Source: an uncultured Prevotella sp.
GTDB taxonomy: Bacteria > Bacteroidota > Bacteroidia > Bacteroidales > Bacteroidaceae
Reading direction: 5' to 3'
NCBI GenBank assembly: GCA_958369755.1
Contig: CATXJC010000042.1
Coordinates: forward strand, 1 to 16,833
DNA: 16,833 nt
A program made the translations under genes and the position numbers. Below the pieces are notes generated by a model. It was not told the origin of the DNA. It saw only the letters and a list, made by a program, of their open reading frames with translations, and did no database searches. Positions 6,842 to 12,873 of this stretch are shown in pieces; the first letter of the stretch is position 1; each line of letters begins with the position of its first letter.

Positions 6842-9202
6842 TTAGAACTTCAATGTAAGATGCGTCATCCAGGTGGTATCTGCCATCGGGATGTAGGCTA
6901 TCTGCTTGAATCGGTTGTCCAATGTATATCCGTAACCGGTAGCATTGCTCCAGGTGAATGCGCTGGCTGCATAGTGGCGGTTGAAGATATTGTTGATGTC
7001 CACACCGAAGCTTACCTCCTTGATGCCGAGTGCCTTGGTTACCTTAGCACTGTAGTTCAGGCTCAGGTCGCTCTGTGAATAGCATGGCAGCGAGAAGTCG
7101 CGATCTTCTGTGTTGGTAATATACTGGCGACTTACAAAGTTGGTGTGCCAGGTAGCTGAGAAACCGGCATAGTGGATATCGATGAATCCGTTCAGAATAG
7201 CTGATGGAGAATAAGACAGGGTTGAGTTGTCGTAATGTACTACGCCTGGCTTCGTTTCATCATCCCAGTTGCTTACATACTCATCAAAGTCCTTGATCTT
7301 GTTCTTGCTCAAAGCGGCATTTCCTTCTACAGACAACCATGACAATGGTGCCCAGCCGGCTGTCAGCTCTACGCCCATACGGTAAGAATCCTTGATGTTG
7401 GTGGTCAGCGCCTCGCCGATGTCACTCAACTGTCCGGTCTGAGCCAGCTGGTTGTCATAATCCATATAGTAGAAGTTGGCGCCTGCATGCCAGTTGTCGC
7501 CCTGATACTGATAGCCGAACTCTACATCGAGCAGCTTCTCCTCTTTAGGGAATGGATAGTTGAAGTTGTCGGTAAAGTTGTTGCGCTCTGGCTCGCGGTT
7601 GCTGTAGGCTACAGATGCGTATGCCTTGTGGCCATCCTTGTTGAAGCTGATACCTGCCTTAGGGTTGAAGAAGTTGTACTTCTCGTTGATGTTCAGCTCC
7701 TGGTTCTTGTAGCTGCCATCTGCCTGGGCGATAAATTTATCGTTGATACCGTCGGTCTTGTATTCTACACGGCGATACTGCAGGTCAGCGAAGGCATTCC
7801 AGTAGTCTGCAAAGCGATAGCTTGCCTTGACGAAGGCGCTGTAGTCATACTTGTGGGCATCAGAATCATAGTACTTATACTTTCCGTTGCTACCGAAGAA
7901 TTTCTTCTCTGCATCCTGGTTGGCGATATAAGTAAGGTATCCCCAGTGGTTGCCACGGAACTGCTGCAGGTTCAATCCGCCGATAATATCCCAGTGCTCA
8001 TCCTTGTAGTTGGTGTTGTATACCATGCCGTAGGTATGCTGGGTGAGTCCCTTCTTGCGGATGAAGTCAGACTTCTTGATGAAATTACCTTCTGCATCAT
8101 TGTAAACGAGTCCGAACTTGGCAAACTTGGCGTTGTTCTTGAACTCCTTGTAGTAGCCGTAGCCATAGGTATAATGCAGTGAGAGGCTGTGGCTCCAGTG
8201 GCTGCTTGGTGTCCAGGTAGCCGAAAGGATGTTGTGGTTCTGATAGAAGTTATCAGTAGTCTTGTCCCATTTGCTTCCGTCGCGCAGGGTATAAGGAGTG
8301 ATGGTATAATCGCCCTTGCCGTTGCGAACCAAATCACCTGTCAGCACATTAAACTTATCCAGACCTGCCTTATACATATCTTTATAAGTGCGGATGCCAT
8401 CATCAAGGAGGGTGAAGTTAGAGTTGTAATCTCCGCCCAGCACTCCGTTCCAAGCCTGACCGGTCTTCTCGAAGTTGCCGATGTTCTTGTAGCTTATCTT
8501 GAAGTTATCGCCCAACCAGGTCAGTCCGCCATAGTAAGAACCTGAGCGGCCTGCTGTGCCGTCTACATAACCGTCGGTAGCAGTCTCGTGATAAGCACCG
8601 TCAAAAATCAGATGCTTGCCGAGCAGACCTGTAGAGAAGCTGGCGCCTGTATGATAGGTATTGTAAGAACCGAAAGAGCCGGTAACTTCTGCAGTAGGGG
8701 TGAGCGAAGGAGCAGCTGTAGCCATAGAGATGCTTCCACCGAAGGCACCGTCGCCATTGGTAGAAGAGCCTACGCCGCGCTGTACCTGGATGCTGCCCAG
8801 AAGCGAAGAATAACTGTTCATGTTAGCCCAGAAAACGGTCTGGTCTTCCGGTGAGTTGAGAGCCACTCCGTCGAGTGTTACATTGATGCGGCTTCCGGCA
8901 GCGCCACGAATGCGCATATAGGTAGTACCGGTGCCGATACCGTTCTCACTCCAGGCGAGAATGCCCGGTGTACGAGAAAGGAGAAATGGCAATTCCTGAC
9001 CTGAGCAAGAGAATTGTTTGAGTTCTGATTTCCTGATGTTAGCCACGGCGTATGGAGCTTCCTTTGCGGCACGTACGCCTTTTACAATCACTTCATTCAA
9101 ATTCTGCACCTTCAAGGTGTCGATTTTTGTCTGTGCCAGTGCAGCCTGGCTTGCCAAAGAGCAAAACGCTACACTGAGTGCGATCCCGTTGAATCTTTTC
9201 AT
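6842..9202 (-). CDS. TonB-dependent outer-membrane receptor, probably thiamine
   Basis: 786 aa, complete. It should import a scarce substrate across the outer membrane using TonB energy. Seen: signal peptide at residues 1-23 ending in ALAQ; a TonB-box-like NLNEVIVKG near 34-42; and a plug domain at about 48-165 (LPFLLSRTPGILAWSENGIG, YMRIRGAAGSRINVTLDGV, IQVQRGVGSSTNGDGAFGG). The remainder is aromatic-rich barrel ending in THLTLKF with the terminal phenylalanine typical of barrel proteins. It lacks the N-terminal carboxypeptidase-like domain of SusC receptors, so it is not a glycan SusC. The leader is a TPP riboswitch and the next gene is PnuC, which together assign thiamine or a derivative. 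Start ATG at 9202 is preceded by an AT-rich leader. Confidence 0.93.
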   Translation of the reverse strand: MKRFNGIALSVAFCSLASQAALAQTKIDTLKVQNLNEVIVKGVRAAKEAPYAVANIRKSELKQFSCSGQELPFLLSRTPGILAWSENGIGTGTTYMRIRGAAGSRINVTLDGVALNSPEDQTVFWANMNSYSSLLGSIQVQRGVGSSTNGDGAFGGSISMATAAPSLTPTAEVTGSFGSYNTYHTGASFSTGLLGKHLIFDGAYHETATDGYVDGTAGRSGSYYGGLTWLGDNFKISYKNIGNFEKTGQAWNGVLGGDYNSNFTLLDDGIRTYKDMYKAGLDKFNVLTGDLVRNGKGDYTITPYTLRDGSKWDKTTDNFYQNHNILSATWTPSSHWSHSLSLHYTYGYGYYKEFKNNAKFAKFGLVYNDAEGNFIKKSDFIRKKGLTQHTYGMVYNTNYKDEHWDIIGGLNLQQFRGNHWGYLTYIANQDAEKKFFGSNGKYKYYDSDAHKYDYSAFVKASYRFADYWNAFADLQYRRVEYKTDGINDKFIAQADGSYKNQELNINEKYNFFNPKAGISFNKDGHKAYASVAYSNREPERNNFTDNFNYPFPKEEKLLDVEFGYQYQGDNWHAGANFYYMDYDNQLAQTGQLSDIGEALTTNIKDSYRMGVELTAGWAPLSWLSVEGNAALSKNKIKDFDEYVSNWDDETKPGVVHYDNSTLSYSPSAILNGFIDIHYAGFSATWHTNFVSRQYITNTEDRDFSLPCYSQSDLSLNYSAKVTKALGIKEVSFGVDINNIFNRHYAASAFTWSNATGYGYTLDNRFKQIAYIPMADTTWMTHLTLKF

Positions 9203-9245
9203 TTATTTAAATTAAAAACATCATATAAGGGGGGAATGTGCCTTA

Positions 9246-9333
9246 TTTTCCTACGCCAGCATTACCTGGTTCAGGTCGATGGGTATATTCTCAGCATCCG
9301 CTTTTTTCTCTTTTCCGGCGGTAGCACCCCTTA
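9246..9333 (-). ncRNA. TPP riboswitch (thi box)
   Basis: Read on the minus strand, the order AAGGGGTGCT, GATGCTGAGA, ACCC, TGAACCAGGTAATGC, TGGCGTAGGAAA matches the conserved THI-box core. The P3 arm is CCGC...GCGG around an A-rich loop, and the last stem is CCAGG/CTGG. TPP binding should lower expression of the receptor and PnuC. A separate hairpin GTTAGC-loop-GCTAAC (9334-9350) sits at the very 5' end of the transcript. Between the aptamer and the ATG lies CCCCTTA (complement of 9226-9232), able to pair with TAAGGGG of the aptamer; no terminator hairpin is seen, so control is probably on translation or by another fold. Confidence 0.95.
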
Positions 9334-9356
9334 GTTAGCTCTCTGCTAACCGGGTG

Positions 9357-9387
9357 CAAAGGTACAAATAAATTTGATAACCGCAAA
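9357..9387 (-). promoter_or_regulatory. Promoter of the thiamine uptake operon
   Basis: Minus strand: -33 TTTG (complement of 9384-9387), 19 bp, then TACCTTTG (complement of 9357-9364). This is a near-ideal Bacteroidota promoter. Transcription would start near 9351-9355, right before the 5' hairpin and the riboswitch. Confidence 0.8.
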
Positions 9388-9405
9388 ATTTACGTAGATT
9401 TTTAC

Positions 9406-9445
9406 TATATTTGTGTCCTTTTATCATTCTTTTTTCTTATATTTG
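9406..9445 (+). promoter_or_regulatory. Two candidate -7 boxes for the SusD-like gene
   Basis: TATATTTG occurs at 9406-9413 and again at 9438-9445, both TAnnTTTG. Neither has TTTG at 19-20 bp upstream. The second would give a leader of about 50 nt to the ATG at 9503 and overlaps the first copy of an 11-bp direct repeat. Confidence 0.45.
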
Positions 9446-9471
9446 CAGTCGGATTGCTGTTATTTGCAGTC
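9440..9471 (+). repeat. Direct repeat TATTTGCAGTC, 21-bp period
   Basis: TATTTGCAGTC is present exactly at 9440-9450 and 9461-9471, 21 bp apart, two helical turns. It lies between the candidate -7 box and the SusD-like start codon and is a possible site for a dimeric regulator. Confidence 0.6.
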
Positions 9472-9502
9472 TTGACAGTTTGAAACCTAAACTTCATGTG
9501 AT

Positions 9503-10831
9503 ATGGTTATGAGACGATATATTTCACATTTGTTCACGTGGGTCATCTCTTTCCTGACCCTGTTGGCATTCTCATCGTGCTTGAATGAGCATCCTAAGGA
9601 TCAGCTCGATGGGGGTGTCAGCAATGGTTCTGCGTCTGAAATATTCGATACGACCATAGCTCCTTTATATGATTTTATGGGTGGAACGATAGATGGGGAA
9701 GGCATCTGCGATATTCAGCGTCTTGACAGTCTGCTTTCTCTTTCTCCTGATGATGAGCAGCTTTATTCTTCCTGGCAATATCTTTATCGGGCTATCGGCA
9801 TGTGCAACAAGTCGCTGGATATGATAGATTTACAGTCTGTACGCCTTACCGATAACCAGAAGGCGCAGTTCAAGGCTGAGGTGCGTGCCATCAGAGCCAT
9901 GATGTATTATGAGGCGATGGATTTGTATGGCAGGATTCCGGTACTCCTGTCTTCGGCAGAATCACTTATCTATGAACCGGCTTCGGGCTCTTCGGTTACC
10001 GATGAAAAGCTGTCGGCTCAGAGCGAACGGAGCGAAATCTTCCATTTCATCTTCAGCGAATTGCAGCAGGTGTTGCCTTATCTTCCTCAGACGTCCAGTT
10101 TGGAGGAAGGCTCTCATTATGGGCGCATCACGCAGCCTGTGGTCAACTTCCTGCTGGCTAAACTGGCGCTGAATGCTGAAATCTATATGTATAACGATTG
10201 GGCGCAGGGTTACAGGAAGCGTCCGAAGGGTAGGGACCTGGAATTTATGGTGCGTACTGCCGATGGCGCCTCGCTCATTACGGGCGGCAAGGCGAGTGAG
10301 AACCGCAGCAAAATATTGAATGCTTGGGAAACCTGTATCTTCTATTGCAACAGACTGGCTGATGAAGGCTACAGTTTAGAGGAGGATGAAATCTTCAACA
10401 GTTCTGCACGTTATCAGATGCCGAAGGATGCGCTGCTGATGGATGAGGCTGATTCTGTTCAGCATCCACGGCCAGCCAAACCTCTGTTCCGTTTCCGTTA
10501 TGCTGATGTTTTACTGATGAAGGCTGAGGCGATGGAGCGCAACGATGGGGATGGCAGGGCAGAGTATAATATGGTTCGTGCGCATGCCGGTTTGCCTACG
10601 CGCAAGTCTTCGCTTGCCAATATTCTGGAAGACCGTCAGGTTGTGCTGGCGGGCGAAACCTGTCACCGTCAGGACCTTATCCGTTTCGGCAAGTTCCTCA
10701 AGTCCTCGCATCTTCGCCGTTCTGTTCAGTCCGCTCTTACGTCCTGTTCCATCGTCTTCCCGATACCTCAGCGAAGTCTTGCCTTCAATGGTAAGTTGGT
10801 ACAGAATAAAGGATATGAGGCAATGGAATAG
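9503..10831 (+). CDS. SusD/RagB-like outer-membrane lipoprotein without a SusC partner
   Basis: 442 aa, complete. SusD proteins bind a nutrient on the cell surface and hand it to a TonB-dependent SusC partner. Seen: a lipoprotein signal with hydrophobic residues 10-22 and a lipidation-type cysteine C26 in FSSCLNEHPKD. TPR-like helices follow (YLYRAIGMCNKSLDMID; KAEVRAIRAMMYYEAMDLYGRIP matching the 'R..Ra.yYf.l...fG.vP' block). The C-terminal part has FRFRYADVLLMKAEAMER, YNMVRAHAGLP and ETCHRQDLIRFGKF, the usual 'RyaEvLLmyAEAl', 'N.vR.RaGl' and 'EG.R..DL.RfG' blocks. It is shorter than typical family members (often 500-600 aa). No SusC lies beside it; the only receptor is the divergent, riboswitch-controlled thiamine one. 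A second ATG six bases downstream (9509) could also serve. Confidence 0.85.
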   Translation: MVMRRYISHLFTWVISFLTLLAFSSCLNEHPKDQLDGGVSNGSASEIFDTTIAPLYDFMGGTIDGEGICDIQRLDSLLSLSPDDEQLYSSWQYLYRAIGMCNKSLDMIDLQSVRLTDNQKAQFKAEVRAIRAMMYYEAMDLYGRIPVLLSSAESLIYEPASGSSVTDEKLSAQSERSEIFHFIFSELQQVLPYLPQTSSLEEGSHYGRITQPVVNFLLAKLALNAEIYMYNDWAQGYRKRPKGRDLEFMVRTADGASLITGGKASENRSKILNAWETCIFYCNRLADEGYSLEEDEIFNSSARYQMPKDALLMDEADSVQHPRPAKPLFRFRYADVLLMKAEAMERNDGDGRAEYNMVRAHAGLPTRKSSLANILEDRQVVLAGETCHRQDLIRFGKFLKSSHLRRSVQSALTSCSIVFPIPQRSLAFNGKLVQNKGYEAME

Positions 10832-10837
10832 CCAAAA

Positions 10838-10998
10838 ACTCTTCACTCTTCACCCGATAGCTCGAATCCCCTTTATATAAAGGTGTTGCGGAGGGTGAAG
10901 AGTTTTTTGTAACTCTTCACCTCTCTTCACCCACTCTTCACCTCTCGAATCCCCTTTATATAAAGGCATTCCCAGCGATTGGGTGAAGAGTGAAGAGT
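10838..10998. repeat. Nested palindromic repeat (two related hairpin units)
   Basis: The outer arms are perfect over 18 bp: ACTCTTCACTCTTCACCC (10838-10855) and its reverse complement (10981-10998). Inside, a 23-bp unit occurs twice (10861-10883 and 10944-10966): CTCGAATC plus the 14-bp palindrome CCTTTATATAAAGG, sharing a C. Between the copies lie GGTGAAGAGTT (10894-10904) and its inverse AACTCTTCACC (10911-10921), then further CTCTTCACC copies at 10923 and 10934. The layout resembles REP/BIME or small MITE-like elements. No protein is encoded. Confidence 0.85.
10845..10908 (+). terminator. Terminator of the SusD-like gene within the repeat
   Basis: ACTCTTCACCC (10845-10855) pairs with GGGTGAAGAGT (10893-10903), running into T6. 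The palindrome CCTTTATATAAAGG closes the inside. It starts 14 bp after the stop codon. Confidence 0.7.
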
Positions 10999-11026
10999 AA
11001 AATCAATTTTCGCCTTCTTTTCTGAT

Positions 11027-11236
11027 ATCAGCCGGAACCGGTGTGATATTTCGGTTATTGAAAAACCTGGCAAACCGGTTTTCGTTCGCTGTTTGGCTCA
11101 GACAGCCCACTGTTCTGCCTATCGCTAGTCTGCTGTTCTAGTTTCGCCAGTCTGCTGTTCCCGATAAATAAAACCATTTTTTTTCGTCCTTTTATTCACT
11201 TTTTCCCCATTTCTCCCCTCCATTTAAAAATAAAAT
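11027..11236. other. Gap upstream of the AraC-type gene with degenerate 22-bp repeats
   Basis: CGCTAGTCTGCTGTTC (11123-11138) and CGCCAGTCTGCTGTTC (11145-11160) differ at one base and are 22 bp apart. Weaker copies end in CTGTTC at 11110-11115 and GCTGTT at 11088-11093, keeping a 21-23 bp period. AACCGGT occurs at 11036-11042 and within the palindrome AAACCGGTTT (11072-11081). No ORF or RNA gene is recognised. These may be operator sites for the membrane regulator downstream. Confidence 0.55.
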
Positions 11237-11239
11237 TTG

Positions 11240-11247
11240 TACTTTTG
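11240..11247 (+). promoter_or_regulatory. -7 box of the AraC-type regulator; decides its start
   Basis: TACTTTTG matches TAnnTTTG. It overlaps a possible in-frame TTG at 11237, so that codon cannot begin the protein made from this promoter. The ATG at 11309 is used instead, with a leader of about 55 nt. No -33 TTTG is present. Confidence 0.55.
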
Positions 11248-11308
11248 CATACGTTTTAACGTGTTAACGATAATCTTGGCAGATGCCAAATACAAAAATA
11301 AGAACGAA

Positions 11309-12460
11309 ATGGATACATTATATTTACTGCAGTTCGCCTGTTTTCTATTTATGTTTATCAATATCCTCATCCTGGGTATTACCCGATTGCACATGAAGTG
11401 GATGAACCGGCGATATGAAGTGTCACGATGGCTGATTATCGGAGCCATGGTAGGATTAGCCATACAATTTCTCATGCAGATGCTTCTGGGCTTCCGGGCT
11501 CAAGACGCTGCTGTGGGAGCCGTTTTCAACATTCTGGTCTATCCCCCTTGCTTCTCGCTCATCTCTATTGGCATTTACAATATCGAGGCAACGCATGCCA
11601 ACCGCCGGAAGATGAACATCGTTTGCGCCAGCATTTATGCCGCCATATTGGCTGCCTTCTGCATCGGCTTTATCCAGAGGGGAAACTTCCATATCGGCAG
11701 CTGGATTTATGTGATGATAGTCCTGTTCGCCATCAACGTAGCCTATTGCATCTATATGATAATAGTGGAAATCAGAAAGCGCAGAAGGATGCTGGAGGTG
11801 ATGGCTGGTTATGATATCCTGCCTTACGTGAGATATGCGCGAGCCAGTGTATTCATGGTCTTTTTCCCTGCAGTAGCCCTGCCTTTTGCAGTTCTTTCCA
11901 CCAAATCTCTATATGTTATCGGACCTCTGGGACTGCTTGCTGTCTTTTTCTTCACGCTCAGTTTCATGGCTTTGGGCTATAATTACGTGCCTACCGAAGA
12001 ACTCTTGGATAAGGAGGAAGAAGAGGGGGCTGCCATGGAAAGTGTGGAAGACAATGCCTGTTTAGAACTGCAGGATGAAGAACTTGATGATAAGAAAGAA
12101 ACTTTACAATCACTGCGTTCAGAAAGACGGCAGAAGATCGTCCGTGAGAGGTTGGATGAATGGTGTGCCGCCAAGGGTTATAGGGATACGTCGCTGAATA
12201 TGATTACCCTGTCACGTTCGTTGGATATCAGCAGATACGAGTTGTCGCGCTACCTCTCATCCTGTCTCAATACCACCTTCCGCCCCTGGCTTGCCGAGGT
12301 GCGTTTTGAGGCTGCCAAAAAGATGATGTTAGATAACCCCGACTTCGGTAATGACATCATTTCTGCCGAGTGCGGCTTCTCTTCCCGTACCCATCTCTAC
12401 CGTATGTTCAAAGAGAAAGAAGGCTGCTCTCCTACGGCTTGGAGAGAGAAAAACTGTTAA
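11309..12460 (+). CDS. Membrane-anchored AraC-family regulator (7 helices plus HTH)
   Basis: 383 aa from the chosen ATG. Residues 1-225 contain about seven hydrophobic segments (near 3-25, 41-61, 70-90, 105-122, 132-153, 178-197, 203-224). A strongly acidic linker follows (about 229-265, DKEEEEG, DEELDDKKE), then an AraC/XylS DNA-binding domain at about 275-380. There, LSRSLDISRYELSRYLSSCLNTTF is the first helix-turn-helix and IISAECGFSSRTHLYRMFKEKEGCSPTAWRE matches the second helix-turn-helix and family signature. It would be a one-component regulator that senses through the membrane, an arrangement known in Bacteroidota but poorly understood. Ligand and targets are unknown. A hairpin terminator follows. 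Repeats of about 22 bp lie both upstream and downstream. Confidence 0.88.
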   Translation: MDTLYLLQFACFLFMFINILILGITRLHMKWMNRRYEVSRWLIIGAMVGLAIQFLMQMLLGFRAQDAAVGAVFNILVYPPCFSLISIGIYNIEATHANRRKMNIVCASIYAAILAAFCIGFIQRGNFHIGSWIYVMIVLFAINVAYCIYMIIVEIRKRRRMLEVMAGYDILPYVRYARASVFMVFFPAVALPFAVLSTKSLYVIGPLGLLAVFFFTLSFMALGYNYVPTEELLDKEEEEGAAMESVEDNACLELQDEELDDKKETLQSLRSERRQKIVRERLDEWCAAKGYRDTSLNMITLSRSLDISRYELSRYLSSCLNTTFRPWLAEVRFEAAKKMMLDNPDFGNDIISAECGFSSRTHLYRMFKEKEGCSPTAWREKNC

Positions 12461-12472
12461 AAAGTATGTATT

Positions 12473-12508
12473 AGGTGTCGCATTCCTCACGAATGCGACA
12501 CCTTTTTT
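12473..12508 (+). terminator. Terminator of the AraC-type gene
   Basis: AGGTGTCGCATTC (12473-12485) and GAATGCGACACCT (12491-12503) form a perfect 13-bp stem with a 5-nt loop, running into T6. Confidence 0.85.
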
Positions 12509-12546
12509 GTAGGAATGCGACACCTATGTGGGGGAATGCGACACCT
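12491..12546 (+). repeat. Three copies of GAATGCGACACCT, 21-22 bp period
   Basis: GAATGCGACACCT is exact at 12491-12503, 12513-12525 and 12534-12546. The first copy is also the right arm of the terminator. The third ends 18 bp before the -7 box at 12565, that is, over the -33 region. This phasing and position fit an operator array, though a dispersed intergenic repeat is the alternative. Confidence 0.8.
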
Positions 12547-12564
12547 TGTTTCAAAGAAAAACAC

Positions 12565-12572
12565 TATCTTTG
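12565..12572 (+). promoter_or_regulatory. -7 box of the small membrane protein gene
   Basis: TATCTTTG matches TAnnTTTG and ends only 4 nt before the ATG at 12577. The predicted start of transcription falls on or next to the start codon, implying a leaderless message. No TTTG lies at 19-20 bp; repeat DNA occupies that place. Confidence 0.55.
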
Positions 12573-12576
12573 CACC

Positions 12577-12837
12577 ATGAAAAGTATAATAGATTCATTA
12601 GCCAAAGAAGAACAGGCTATCCTGATAGTAGCTCTGTTTCTCCTCATTTATGTTGGCATCATGATTAATGTCATGGTGAGGGAATACAGGACCTATCTTG
12701 ATGATCACCCGATGTGTCATTTCAGCTTGGGTGATTTCATCAGGAGAGGGCGTTTCTATATCTGCCTCATTCTCGGCGTAGTGTTTATCACGTTCGTGTG
12801 TCTGGTAGTCAGTCTGATGGCAATCAGTATTCAGTAA
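12577..12837 (+). CDS. Small membrane protein, two predicted helices
   Basis: 86 aa; family not recognised. Seen: helix 1 at about residues 13-34 (ILIVALFLLIYVGIMINVMV), a polar and basic loop (REYRTYLDDHPMCHFSLGDFIRRGRF), and helix 2 at about 62-83 (FITFVCLVVSLM). The reading frame is open further upstream (ATG at 12526) but there it runs through the GAATGCGACACCT repeats and lies before the promoter, so the ATG at 12577 is preferred. Only 36 bp with no promoter box separates it from the surface protein gene at 12874, so the two are probably co-transcribed. A role beside the surface protein or the membrane regulator is a guess from position only. Confidence 0.6.
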   Translation: MKSIIDSLAKEEQAILIVALFLLIYVGIMINVMVREYRTYLDDHPMCHFSLGDFIRRGRFYICLILGVVFITFVCLVVSLMAISIQ

Positions 12838-12873
12838 TTTCTTGATAAAAAATAATAACAAAACATAATATTT

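Noticed and set aside
7487..8182. Plus-strand open frame rich in V/L opposite the receptor gene
   Set aside because: The V/L-rich composition arises from reading the barrel's aromatic and polar codons in reverse; no promoter.
10838..10998. CRISPR-like array
   Set aside because: The units are inverted and nested, not regularly spaced direct repeats with unique spacers, and no cas gene is present.
12475..12576. N-terminal extension of the small membrane protein
   Set aside because: It would be coded by the GAATGCGACACCT repeats and terminator, upstream of the promoter.
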